Shown: positions 45,706 to 52,727 of the stretch, in pieces
How positions within the stretch are numbered: position 1 is the first letter of the stretch
Layout: every line of letters starts with the position of its first letter
NCBI GenBank assembly: GCA_020440605.1
Contig: JAGRNT010000006.1
Coordinates: 124,001 to 188,000, forward strand
Direction of reading: 5' to 3'
Source: a bacterium
Lineage (GTDB): Bacteria > 4484-113 > JAFGCY01
DNA: 64,000 nucleotides
The notes under the pieces: model-generated
The model's input: only the letters and a program-made list of their open reading frames with translations
Told to the model about the DNA's origin: nothing
The model's database searches: none
Translations under genes and position numbers: made by a program

Positions 45706-46157
45706 TTCATGGTGTAGCTGTCAAGGAACTCAAATTGATTCCGGATGAGCGGGGCTTCCTGATGGAGATCCTGCGCGCGGATGATGACATCTACGAGCGC
45801 TTCGGCCAGGCATATGTGACCGCTGCGTATCCGGGGGTTGTCAAGGCCTGGCATTACCACCGTCTGCAGACTGATCACTTCTGCGTGATGAGTGGCATGG
45901 CCAAGGTGGTGCTGTATGACTCACGCGAGGATTCGCCGACGCATGGAGAGATCAACGAGTTCTTCATCGGTGAGCAGCGCCGCCAGGTCATCAAGATCCC
46001 GAATTTCGTTTACCACGGATACAAGAACATAGGTACCGGTACCTGTCTGCTGCTCAACATCCCGACGGAGACGTACAATTACTCCGAGCCCGATGAATTC
46101 AGGGTTGATCCACACAGTGGGGAGATCCCCTATGACTGGAACAGGCACGACGGCTAG
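45702..46157 (+). CDS. RmlC-like cupin (dTDP-4-dehydrorhamnose 3,5-epimerase-related)
   Basis: 151 residues, a single cupin domain. Family markers include LKLIPDERGFLMEILRADD at the N-terminus, VKAWHYHRLQTDHFCVMSGMAKVVLYD in the first cupin motif and VIKIPNFVYHGYKNIG in the second. The W-H-x-H arrangement matches sugar 3,5-epimerases and related sugar-nucleotide isomerases. Proteins of this short type act on nucleotide sugars for surface polysaccharides, or are uncharacterised. Start overlaps the LarA-like stop (ATGA), so translation is coupled. Confidence 0.85.
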   Translation: MIHGVAVKELKLIPDERGFLMEILRADDDIYERFGQAYVTAAYPGVVKAWHYHRLQTDHFCVMSGMAKVVLYDSREDSPTHGEINEFFIGEQRRQVIKIPNFVYHGYKNIGTGTCLLLNIPTETYNYSEPDEFRVDPHSGEIPYDWNRHDG

Positions 46158-46195
46158 CTTCTGAGCCGTTGGACCTGTCGGGTTCAGGAGTAATG

Positions 46196-47404
46196 ATGGA
46201 CAATTCACGGGAACCCGTCAGCGATGCGCGCAAGCTGCAGTTGCTGCTGCGCTTCAACCAGCTCATCAGCCGCCGTATTGAACTCAAACCGATGATTGCG
46301 GAGGCCATGGCCCAGGCCCGCGAGCTGGTGAACGCGGACCGTACCACTCTGTGGCTGATGGATGACGAAGCAGGCCAGCTTTACACATTCGTGGGTGAAG
46401 GGCTTGAAGAGGAAGTGCGCATCCGAGTGGGGGAGGGTGTCGCTGGAACCGCAGCTCGGGAACATCGTGTGGTGGTTGTCAATGATGCCTACAACAGTCC
46501 GCTGTTCAACCCCGAGATTGACCGGCGCAGCGGCTACCGAACCCAGTCCCTGCTGGCGGTGCCCATGGAAAGTACGGATGGCAAACTGATCGGTGTATTC
46601 CAGGCCATCAACCGTCTGGATGGTTCTGACAATGACGCCGACAGCGGCTTCACGGATGAGGACACAGAGCTCTTCTCCTCCATGGCGGCCATTGCCGCCG
46701 TATTCCTTGAGAATGCCGTGCTGTACGACGAGCAGCAGCGGCAGTTCCGCAGCTTCATCGTGACCCTGGCACAGAGCGTGGATACCAAGGACCAGACAAC
46801 TAGCAATCACACCAAGCTCGTGACCGGCATCTCCGTGGCCATCGCCCAGGAGCTCGGACTCAGCCGGCGCACCGTGGAGCGTATCCGGATTGCGGCTGTG
46901 CTGCATGACTACGGCAAGATCGGCATTCCCGACAACGTGCTGCAGAAGCCGGGCAGTCTCAATGAAGAAGAGCGGGACCTGATGCGCAGCCACGTCCTGA
47001 AGACTATCCTGCTGCTGCGCCGCATCAACTTCAGCCGTGAACTGCGTGACATCCCGCGCATCGCCGGCATGCATCACGAAAAACTTGATGGCAGCGGATA
47101 TCCATTCGGTCTGCGCGGAGATGAGATTCCCCTGGAAGGGCGCATTCTCGCTGTCGCGGATATATTCCAGGCGCTCACTCAGACGCGTCCATACAAGCAG
47201 GGTATGGCCGTACCGGAAGCACTGGCAGAACTGCGCATCATGACGCAGGACCACACGGACCGCTATGACAAGGTCAGTGGCATGCATGTGGATCCGCTGG
47301 TGGTGGATGCACTGGCTCGGATCCTGCAGCGCGAGCATGATGATTTGCGGGTTTTCGAGGAAGCCAGCAAGTGGGAGCCGATGCTGCAGGGCCGGATTAT
47401 CTGA
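46196..47404 (+). CDS. GAF domain/HD-GYP phosphodiesterase
   Basis: 402 residues from the ATG at 46196, 5 bases after AGGAG; an ATG one codon earlier and a TTG at 46169 are alternatives. A GAF sensor domain (about residues 30-180; TTLWLMDDEAGQLYTF, VGEGVAGTAA, SLLAVPM) is followed by an HD-GYP domain with AAVLHDYGKIGIPD, HVLKTILLL, MHHEKLDGSGYPFGL and ILAVADIFQALTQTRPYK. HD-GYP enzymes degrade cyclic di-GMP or related dinucleotides. The location immediately before a pilin cluster fits control of pilus or surface state, which is inference. No receiver domain or membrane segment. Confidence 0.93.
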   Translation: MDNSREPVSDARKLQLLLRFNQLISRRIELKPMIAEAMAQARELVNADRTTLWLMDDEAGQLYTFVGEGLEEEVRIRVGEGVAGTAAREHRVVVVNDAYNSPLFNPEIDRRSGYRTQSLLAVPMESTDGKLIGVFQAINRLDGSDNDADSGFTDEDTELFSSMAAIAAVFLENAVLYDEQQRQFRSFIVTLAQSVDTKDQTTSNHTKLVTGISVAIAQELGLSRRTVERIRIAAVLHDYGKIGIPDNVLQKPGSLNEEERDLMRSHVLKTILLLRRINFSRELRDIPRIAGMHHEKLDGSGYPFGLRGDEIPLEGRILAVADIFQALTQTRPYKQGMAVPEALAELRIMTQDHTDRYDKVSGMHVDPLVVDALARILQREHDDLRVFEEASKWEPMLQGRII

Positions 47405-47428
47405 TTGAGGTCAGTGATTTTATTGATA

Positions 47429-47460
47429 TTGATAAATAATAATCATTTATCATGTACAAT
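47429..47460 (+). promoter_or_regulatory. Perfect 8-bp dyad (possible Fur-like operator) with candidate -10 box
   Basis: TGATAAAT (47430-47437) and ATTTATCA (47445-47452) are perfect inverted arms around a 7-base centre, in a very AT-rich stretch of a GC-rich genome. A TACAAT at 47455-47460 follows directly, a plausible -10; a TTGATA at 47429 would give a long 20-base spacer. The GATAAA/TTTATC symmetry recalls Fur-type boxes. It lies 43 bases before the first pilin start and after the HD-GYP gene. Confidence 0.5.
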
Positions 47461-47495
47461 CAGCTCCGTACCTGCACACAGGTTCGGAGGATCAA

Positions 47496-48563
47496 ATGTA
47501 CATAGCCCGCCTGGGATTCACACTCATTGAGCTGCTCGTAGTAGTGGTAATCATCGGCGTCCTGGTTGCCATCGCGCTGCCCAACTTCATCAAGATCAAG
47601 GACAAGGCCAGGGAGGCGGAGGTCAAGCAGAATCTACACAGCATCCAGCTCGCGCTGGAACGTTATAGTACCGATGAGGAGGGAATCTATCCCTTTTACT
47701 TATATGGTGGGGAAGCACTGTTCAACATCGGAACCGTCAACGGAATCAACCCCCAGTACCAGTGGCGGGTCTATGACTCCGGCAGGATCGTCCAGCCGTT
47801 TGACCTGTTCTGGGAAACTACGGATACCTGGGACTATAACGACACAGGATGGCAGAACCTGATAGATCAGGACATTGACGCCGGGTTCGGCGACAGCCTG
47901 CAGTTCGAGGGTTACCTGCCCCGCTATCCCCGCAATCCCTTCCAGGTTGGTTCAGCTGGGAAAGTGTTCGGTCTGGATGCCCTGGCAACTACGTATGCCG
48001 ATCACGCCTGCTTTGGTGGCAGGGATGGCCAGAGCATGTGGAACATTTCCTGGTACGGGGAATCACCGCAGATGATGTTCTTCAGCAGTGATGGCTATGA
48101 GCCGGTCCGCACGGAGTATCAGGGGAACTTCACTTACCATCCCCGCTGGGATGACATGGTCTGCAACCATGGGCATTTCGTGACGCAGATTGAGTTCAAT
48201 GGTTATGCGACAGAGATCCTCGAGGAAATGGAAGCTCCACTGGGAGACCAGGATGCTGAAAACGTTTCCAGCATTGATGTTGCAGGTTATGACCTGACCG
48301 CGCTGGGCAGTGAGCGAACCAAGGGCCAGGATTTGGACGATTCCGTCCTCAACACGACGGGGAACCACTACTGGCGAACGGGCTATCTGACACTTGGGCA
48401 GGAGAGGAACCCATGGATTACAAGTGGCTTGTATGCTGGCCAGACACCCGTCGATGACTTTGACGAGCGCCCGTTCTCAGATGGTGTGCCGGACTTCATC
48501 ATCATCCACCTGGGATCAGGTATGGATCGCAAACCTGGTGCTGCTGATACTGGGAATGGCTGA
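47496..48563 (+). CDS. Type IV pilin/pseudopilin-like protein 1
   Basis: 355 residues; ATG with GGAGG 5 bases upstream. Short leader MYIARLG then the class III prepilin motif FTLIELLVVVVIIGVLVAIA with Glu+5, and the usual amphipathic helix (KIKDKAREAEVKQNLHSIQ). The N-terminal third is of major-pilin/GspG type (YSTDEEGIYPFYLY). The large C-terminal head is unlike GspG but is shared by the next three genes: GYLPRYPRNPF, ADHACFGGRDGQSMWN, DVAGYDLTALGSERTKGQDL and PDFIIIHLGSGMDRK. About 250 extra residues compared with GspG. Mixed codon use, so probably less abundant than the genes at 50117 and 51244. Confidence 0.88.
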   Translation: MYIARLGFTLIELLVVVVIIGVLVAIALPNFIKIKDKAREAEVKQNLHSIQLALERYSTDEEGIYPFYLYGGEALFNIGTVNGINPQYQWRVYDSGRIVQPFDLFWETTDTWDYNDTGWQNLIDQDIDAGFGDSLQFEGYLPRYPRNPFQVGSAGKVFGLDALATTYADHACFGGRDGQSMWNISWYGESPQMMFFSSDGYEPVRTEYQGNFTYHPRWDDMVCNHGHFVTQIEFNGYATEILEEMEAPLGDQDAENVSSIDVAGYDLTALGSERTKGQDLDDSVLNTTGNHYWRTGYLTLGQERNPWITSGLYAGQTPVDDFDERPFSDGVPDFIIIHLGSGMDRKPGAADTGNG

Positions 48564-48634
48564 GATATCGGAACACGAATTCAGAAGCTCAGGAATCAGG
48601 TGTTACCGGCAACTGTCAGTAGGGTCTGCAGAAT

Positions 48635-49747
48635 GTGAGAGTGAAACGAGCTCATGCCCGGCAGAACCTGAAAGCGCTATCCGGCTCATTTCTGAATCTG
48701 ATCCTGGCAGCAATCCTGAGCATCTTCGTGATTGCAGTTGTCAGGTTTGGCATGCTGCAGTCCATTACCGCCAGGCAGACATATCGCAATCAGACGGTGA
48801 ATGACAACATCCACCAGATCCAGCTGGCGATCGAACGTTACGCAACGGATCAGGATGGGACCTATCCATACTTTCTGTATGGCGGAGAGCTCAACTTCAA
48901 CATCGGTTCGGTGAACGCAGTCAATACTACCTATCAGCATTCCGGCTATCCCGGAGGCAGGATCATCCAGCCTTTCGACTCCGCAAACCAGAATTCTGTC
49001 GCGGCGGGGTATGCCGGGGCGAGCTGGTCAGACCTGTTGGCAGGGCAGGGCGATCATCATTTTGGAGATGTCCTGCAGACGGGAGGCTACCTGCCCGGAT
49101 ATCCACGGAATCCGTTTCAGTCCGCGGGCGGCAACCGATTCGGACTGGCTGCATTTCAGACCAAAAGCCATGATCAGGCCTGCTTCGGTGGCCGTGATGG
49201 AACCCGGAGCTGGAATCTGGCATGGTTTGGGGAAGCGCCCCAGCTGATCGACATGCAGAGCAATGATCCGCGGCAGGTGCGCATGGACTTTCCGGGAAGT
49301 TTTGCGTACCTGCCGATCTGGTCAGATGATTCCAGCAACAGCGCACATCTGGAATATCAGGCACAGTTTGTCGGATGCAGCAATTTTAGACCTTCCCAGA
49401 TCATTCCTCCCTCATCTGCAGGAACTGACACTGAGGTCAGCAGTCTGGATGTGGCCGGTTATCAGTTGCTCGGTTATGGAGATGATCGCAGCAAGGGGCA
49501 GGACATTGACTTCTCGATCCTGGATATGGCCGGTAACCATGTCTGGCGCAGCGGATACTGCCTGTTCAACGAGCAAGCCAGTCCCTGGATTCTGAATGGT
49601 CGCAATCTGCTCGCCGAGGCAGAAGCTGAGGAATCAGCCGGGGATGGGGTGGAGGATTATGTAATCACTACAGTTGGCTCTGGACTCAGTAAGGGACATG
49701 CGAATGGATTGCGAAGCGGCCAATCTTCACCTGTTCAGCAGCCGTAA
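48635..49747 (+). CDS. Pilin-like paralogue 2 lacking the GFTLIE prepilin signal
   Basis: 370 residues; GTG start at 48635 with AGGG upstream. The head is clearly homologous to its neighbours (IQLAIERYATDQDGTYPYFL, GYLPGYPRNPF, HDQACFGGRDG, DVAGYQLLGYGDDRSKGQD, DYVITTVGSGLSK). The N-terminal helix is hydrophobic (LNLILAAILSIFVIAVVRF), but the leader has MRVKRAHARQNLKALSGS before it and no Glu at position +5. GspK-type tip minor pilins also lack Glu+5, so a priming/tip role is one reading; a plain membrane-anchored protein is the other. It is 71 bases after the first pilin gene. Confidence 0.82.
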   Translation: MRVKRAHARQNLKALSGSFLNLILAAILSIFVIAVVRFGMLQSITARQTYRNQTVNDNIHQIQLAIERYATDQDGTYPYFLYGGELNFNIGSVNAVNTTYQHSGYPGGRIIQPFDSANQNSVAAGYAGASWSDLLAGQGDHHFGDVLQTGGYLPGYPRNPFQSAGGNRFGLAAFQTKSHDQACFGGRDGTRSWNLAWFGEAPQLIDMQSNDPRQVRMDFPGSFAYLPIWSDDSSNSAHLEYQAQFVGCSNFRPSQIIPPSSAGTDTEVSSLDVAGYQLLGYGDDRSKGQDIDFSILDMAGNHVWRSGYCLFNEQASPWILNGRNLLAEAEAEESAGDGVEDYVITTVGSGLSKGHANGLRSGQSSPVQQP

Positions 49748-50020
49748 GTGGCAGGCGCAACTGTCCTGAACCCCTGCAATATTGCGAAGTATTGATTAAG
49801 AAGAAGTTAACTTTTAGGGAGACTGATATGGCATTCCATGAGTTTTGGAGCAGAGAGTGCGCATCCACAAAGGCCTCATGTATCGCCGAATGCCCTGACA
49901 ACCCCCTGGCAATACGTTTCACTTATTGGGAATCCCGATACCCACCTGTAACGTTTGGGCTGCTCAGGCGTCTAGTAATCGGTGGTATAAGTCCGGCTCA
50001 AGGCCCTGTTAAATCCTCGT
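49748..50020. other. Intergenic region upstream of the major pilin genes, no gene seen
   Basis: About 270 bases to the promoter at 50021. A plus-strand frame at 49792-50070 has no protein-like composition. No T-run hairpin for the preceding pilin gene is evident. Confidence 0.5.
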
Positions 50021-50049
50021 TTGACAAAGGTCAGGCGGATAGTTATACT
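50021..50049 (+). promoter_or_regulatory. Consensus sigma70 promoter of the major pilin gene
   Basis: TTGACA at 50021-50026, a 17-base spacer, then TATACT at 50044-50049. This is one mismatch from the full consensus and the best promoter I see in the window. Transcription would begin near 50056, about 60 bases before the pilin start. Confidence 0.85.
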
Positions 50050-50102
50050 CCAATGGCTTACAAGTGTTAATTGCTGTGGCTTCCCGTAATCCATACCAGA
50101 AT

Positions 50103-50108
50103 AGGAGG
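50103..50108 (+). promoter_or_regulatory. Ribosome-binding site fixing a TTG start
   Basis: AGGAGG followed after 8 bases by TTG at 50117. It supports TTG as the pilin start codon and shows a strong site for a gene that should be highly expressed. Confidence 0.8.
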
Positions 50109-50116
50109 TTAGCGTC

Positions 50117-51181
50117 TTGAAGACTAAAGGCTTCACGCTGATCGAACTTCTCGTCGTAGTGGTGATTATCGGCATCCTGGTCGCGATCGCGCTTCCGAAC
50201 TTTATCAAGATCAAGGATAAAGCTCGTGAGGCGGAGATCAAGCAGAATCTGCACGCGATCCAGCTGGCGATTGAGCGCTACGCTACTGATTATGACGGCA
50301 TCTACCCGTTCTACCTGTACGGTGGAGAGTCGCTGTTCAACATCGGTACCGTCAATGCCCTGGCCCCCAACTACCAGTGGCGCGTCTACCTCAACGGTAA
50401 GATCATCCAGCCGTTCGACATGTTCTGGCACTCGGTTGACACGTGGGATTACTCCGACACCGCTTGGGGTAACCTCACCAGCCAGCAGGACATCGATTCC
50501 GGTTTCGGCGATACCCTTGAGTATGAGGGCTACATGCCGAAGTACCCGCGCAACCCCTTCCAGGTCGGTAGCGCGAGCAAGGTGTTCGGAATTGACTCCC
50601 TTCAGACCAACTACCGTGACCACGCCTGCTTCGGCGGCTACAACGGTGATCTGATGTGGAACAATGCGTGGTTCTCCGAGGCCCCGCAGTACATGTTCTT
50701 CAGCTCCAACGATTACGAGCCGGTCCGCACTGAGTACCAGGGCAACTTCTCGTATCACGCCCGCTGGAGCGATGAGGCCACCAACTACGGCCACTTCCTG
50801 TATCAGCTCCAGTACCACGACGACGCTGTCGCCATCGGCGATATCGCGCCGCCGCTGGGCTCCCAGGATGAGGCCAATGTGGCCAGTCTTGATGTTGCCG
50901 GTTATGACCTGACTGCTCTCGGTTCCGAGCGCACCAAGGGTCAGGACCTTGATGACAGCATTGAGGACACCGTCGGCGCCCAGTACTGGCGTACCGGTTA
51001 CCTCACCCTTGGCCAGGAGCGCAACCCCTGGGTCGAGGCTGGCATGTGGAGCAACACCACCCAGGTCGATGACTTTGATGAGCGTCCCTTCTCGGATGGT
51101 ATCCCTGACTTCCTCATCATCCATCTCGGATCTGGCATGGACAAGAAGGTTGGCAGCGACAACAGTCTCGCTTCCAGCTGA
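50117..51181 (+). CDS. Type IV pilin/pseudopilin-like protein 3, probable major subunit
   Basis: 354 residues, TTG start. Leader MKTKG then FTLIELLVVVVIIGILVAIA with Glu+5, and KIKDKAREAEIKQNLHAIQ. The head closely matches the 47496 protein: GYMPKYPRNPFQVGSASKVFG, DHACFGGYNGDLMWN, DVAGYDLTALGSERTKGQDL and PDFLIIHLGSGMDKK. Codon use is strongly skewed to C-ending and GGT/CGC codons compared with the paralogues at 47496 and 48635, and the promoter and ribosome site are near consensus. These signs together suggest an abundant structural subunit. It would be processed by a PilD-type peptidase, which is not in the window. Downstream gene 62 bases away. Confidence 0.9.
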   Translation: MKTKGFTLIELLVVVVIIGILVAIALPNFIKIKDKAREAEIKQNLHAIQLAIERYATDYDGIYPFYLYGGESLFNIGTVNALAPNYQWRVYLNGKIIQPFDMFWHSVDTWDYSDTAWGNLTSQQDIDSGFGDTLEYEGYMPKYPRNPFQVGSASKVFGIDSLQTNYRDHACFGGYNGDLMWNNAWFSEAPQYMFFSSNDYEPVRTEYQGNFSYHARWSDEATNYGHFLYQLQYHDDAVAIGDIAPPLGSQDEANVASLDVAGYDLTALGSERTKGQDLDDSIEDTVGAQYWRTGYLTLGQERNPWVEAGMWSNTTQVDDFDERPFSDGIPDFLIIHLGSGMDKKVGSDNSLASS

Positions 51182-51243
51182 CCTGCCCTGATTTCGGGTT
51201 AGATGTCAAGTCATTTGGTTTCGGATCATCTATGGAGGATGCT

Positions 51244-52278
51244 ATGACAAGAAGAGGATTCACTCTGATCGAGCTGCTGGTGGTCATCGTGATCATCGGT
51301 ATCCTCGTGGCGATTGCCCTTCCGAACTTCATCCGTATCAAGGATAAGGCGAAGGAAGCAGAGGTTAAGCAGAACCTGCACGCTATCCAGCTTGCACTCG
51401 AGCGCTATTCCGTTGACTCAGCCGGTAACATCTACCCGCTGATCATCAACGGTGGCGACTGGACCGACCAGTACGTGGTCTGGCAGCAGTGGGTCGATGA
51501 CCAGGACAACCTGAGCACCGACGACATCAGTAACCTCACCCGTCGTACGGAGTGGGCGGCTGCCGAGCAGGACGTCGGTGACCCGATGGTGATGGAGGCC
51601 TACATGCCTTCCTACCCCGGCAACCCGTTCATCAAGACCAAGTCTGACACGATCCTGCCTGAGATCCACCACTTCCCGCGTCCGGGTTGCACCCCGGTCG
51701 GTGGTGATGGATTCCGCTACGTCGGCGGTCGTGAGAGCAACAAGATGTGGGAGTGCTTCGGCCCCGCCCACCTGATCAACGTGCAGTCGTTCGTTGGTGA
51801 CGCCTTCGTGCATCACATCTACAACAACCCGCCGTACGACTTCGAGGGCGACATGTTCAAGGAGCCCAGCAATGTCGGTGGTGACTGGACCGATCCCAGT
51901 GGCAACAAGTTCCTGACCGGTAACTTCAGCTACTATCCGCGTGGCGGCACCGACATCGCGTTCCCGATCACGGGCTCCGGTGACCCGGTTGGTTACAGCC
52001 TCGCCGGTTACGGTTCCGTCCGTACCAAGGGCCAGGATGTGTACAACCGCTGCGGTGACTACAAGGGTCGTTTCCGCACGAACACCTGCTCCATTGACTG
52101 CGATCCGGTGAGCAACATCTTCCCCTGGGACCCGAACTGCATCTGCAACACGGGTAACCCGGTCTCGCTCGACTGGAACGACGGTGGTTCTGACACCCTC
52201 AAGGATGGCGTGGTTGTCGTTCTGGACTCCGGTATCGACAAGAAGTCCATGTCCGACGACATCAACGAGGCCATCTAG
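51244..52278 (+). CDS. Type IV pilin/pseudopilin-like protein 4, probable abundant subunit
   Basis: 344 residues from the ATG at 51244, 5 bases after GGAGG; an ATG at 51232 lies before that site and is unlikely. Leader MTRRG, then FTLIELLVVIVIIGILVAIA and the same helix. The head is diverged: it keeps EAYMPSYPGNPF, NFSYYPRGG, SLAGYGSVRTKGQD and DGVVVVLDSGIDKK, but replaces the DHACFGG segment and has extra cysteines (RFRTNTCSIDCDP, DPNCICNTG) that could form disulphides. Codon bias is as strong as in the gene at 50117. Followed by a strong intrinsic terminator. Confidence 0.9.
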   Translation: MTRRGFTLIELLVVIVIIGILVAIALPNFIRIKDKAKEAEVKQNLHAIQLALERYSVDSAGNIYPLIINGGDWTDQYVVWQQWVDDQDNLSTDDISNLTRRTEWAAAEQDVGDPMVMEAYMPSYPGNPFIKTKSDTILPEIHHFPRPGCTPVGGDGFRYVGGRESNKMWECFGPAHLINVQSFVGDAFVHHIYNNPPYDFEGDMFKEPSNVGGDWTDPSGNKFLTGNFSYYPRGGTDIAFPITGSGDPVGYSLAGYGSVRTKGQDVYNRCGDYKGRFRTNTCSIDCDPVSNIFPWDPNCICNTGNPVSLDWNDGGSDTLKDGVVVVLDSGIDKKSMSDDINEAI

Positions 52279-52322
52279 CACTCGCTGCTAGCCACTTCGG
52301 TGGTATCAAACAGCCTGAAACT

Positions 52323-52352
52323 CCCCCGGCTCTCGAGCCGGGGGTTTTTTTT
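52323..52352 (+). terminator. Strong intrinsic terminator after the pilin genes
   Basis: CCCCCGGCTC (52323-52332) and GAGCCGGGGG (52335-52344) form a perfect GC-rich stem with a tiny loop, followed by eight T residues (52345-52352). It lies 44 bases after the stop of the fourth pilin gene and should end that transcript. Confidence 0.95.
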
Positions 52353-52660
52353 GACCTTGATTCAGGAAACATTCCAGATTTCTAAAAATGTACGCGAGCC
52401 AGGAATGACCGGCAGTTACTCTGAAAGTAAGTATTGACAAGGCATTCTGCCGACGATTACCGTGCGAGGGGACAGTTAGCTGAAACATCTCAGCATCGAG
52501 AAGTCGAAAGCCAGGGTTCAGCGCAGTTATCACATCCTATCTGATCCAACAGTGTTTCCGTGACAGGTAGTCGGTTGGGAAATTAATATATCCAATGGAG
52601 TTACGAGCCCTGTCCTGTCTGTCCGCGGCAGGAAAACGGAAGATATCACAGAAAAGCAAA
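52353..52660. other. Intergenic spacer between convergent terminators, no gene seen
   Basis: About 310 bases with somewhat lower GC than the genes. I see no open frame with protein-like composition, no repeat and no RNA fold that I recognise. Confidence 0.5.
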
Positions 52661-52690
52661 GCCGGCCCGGTTCCTGCAAACCGGGCCGGC
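52661..52690 (-). terminator. Intrinsic terminator of the two-propeller lipoprotein gene
   Basis: GCCGGCCCGGTT (52661-52672) pairs perfectly over 12 bases with AACCGGGCCGGC (52679-52690) around a 6-base loop. Read on the minus strand the stem is followed by TTTGCTTTTC, an interrupted T-run. It lies 37 bases beyond the stop of the minus-strand gene. Confidence 0.85.
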
Positions 52691-52727
52691 ACAAATGCCT
52701 GTAATCGTCAGCTGAATGCTGCTGAAC

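Noticed and set aside
49792-50070. 92-codon plus-strand ORF upstream of the third pilin
   Set aside because: It overlaps the consensus promoter and has no protein-like pattern; its start lacks a strong ribosome site.
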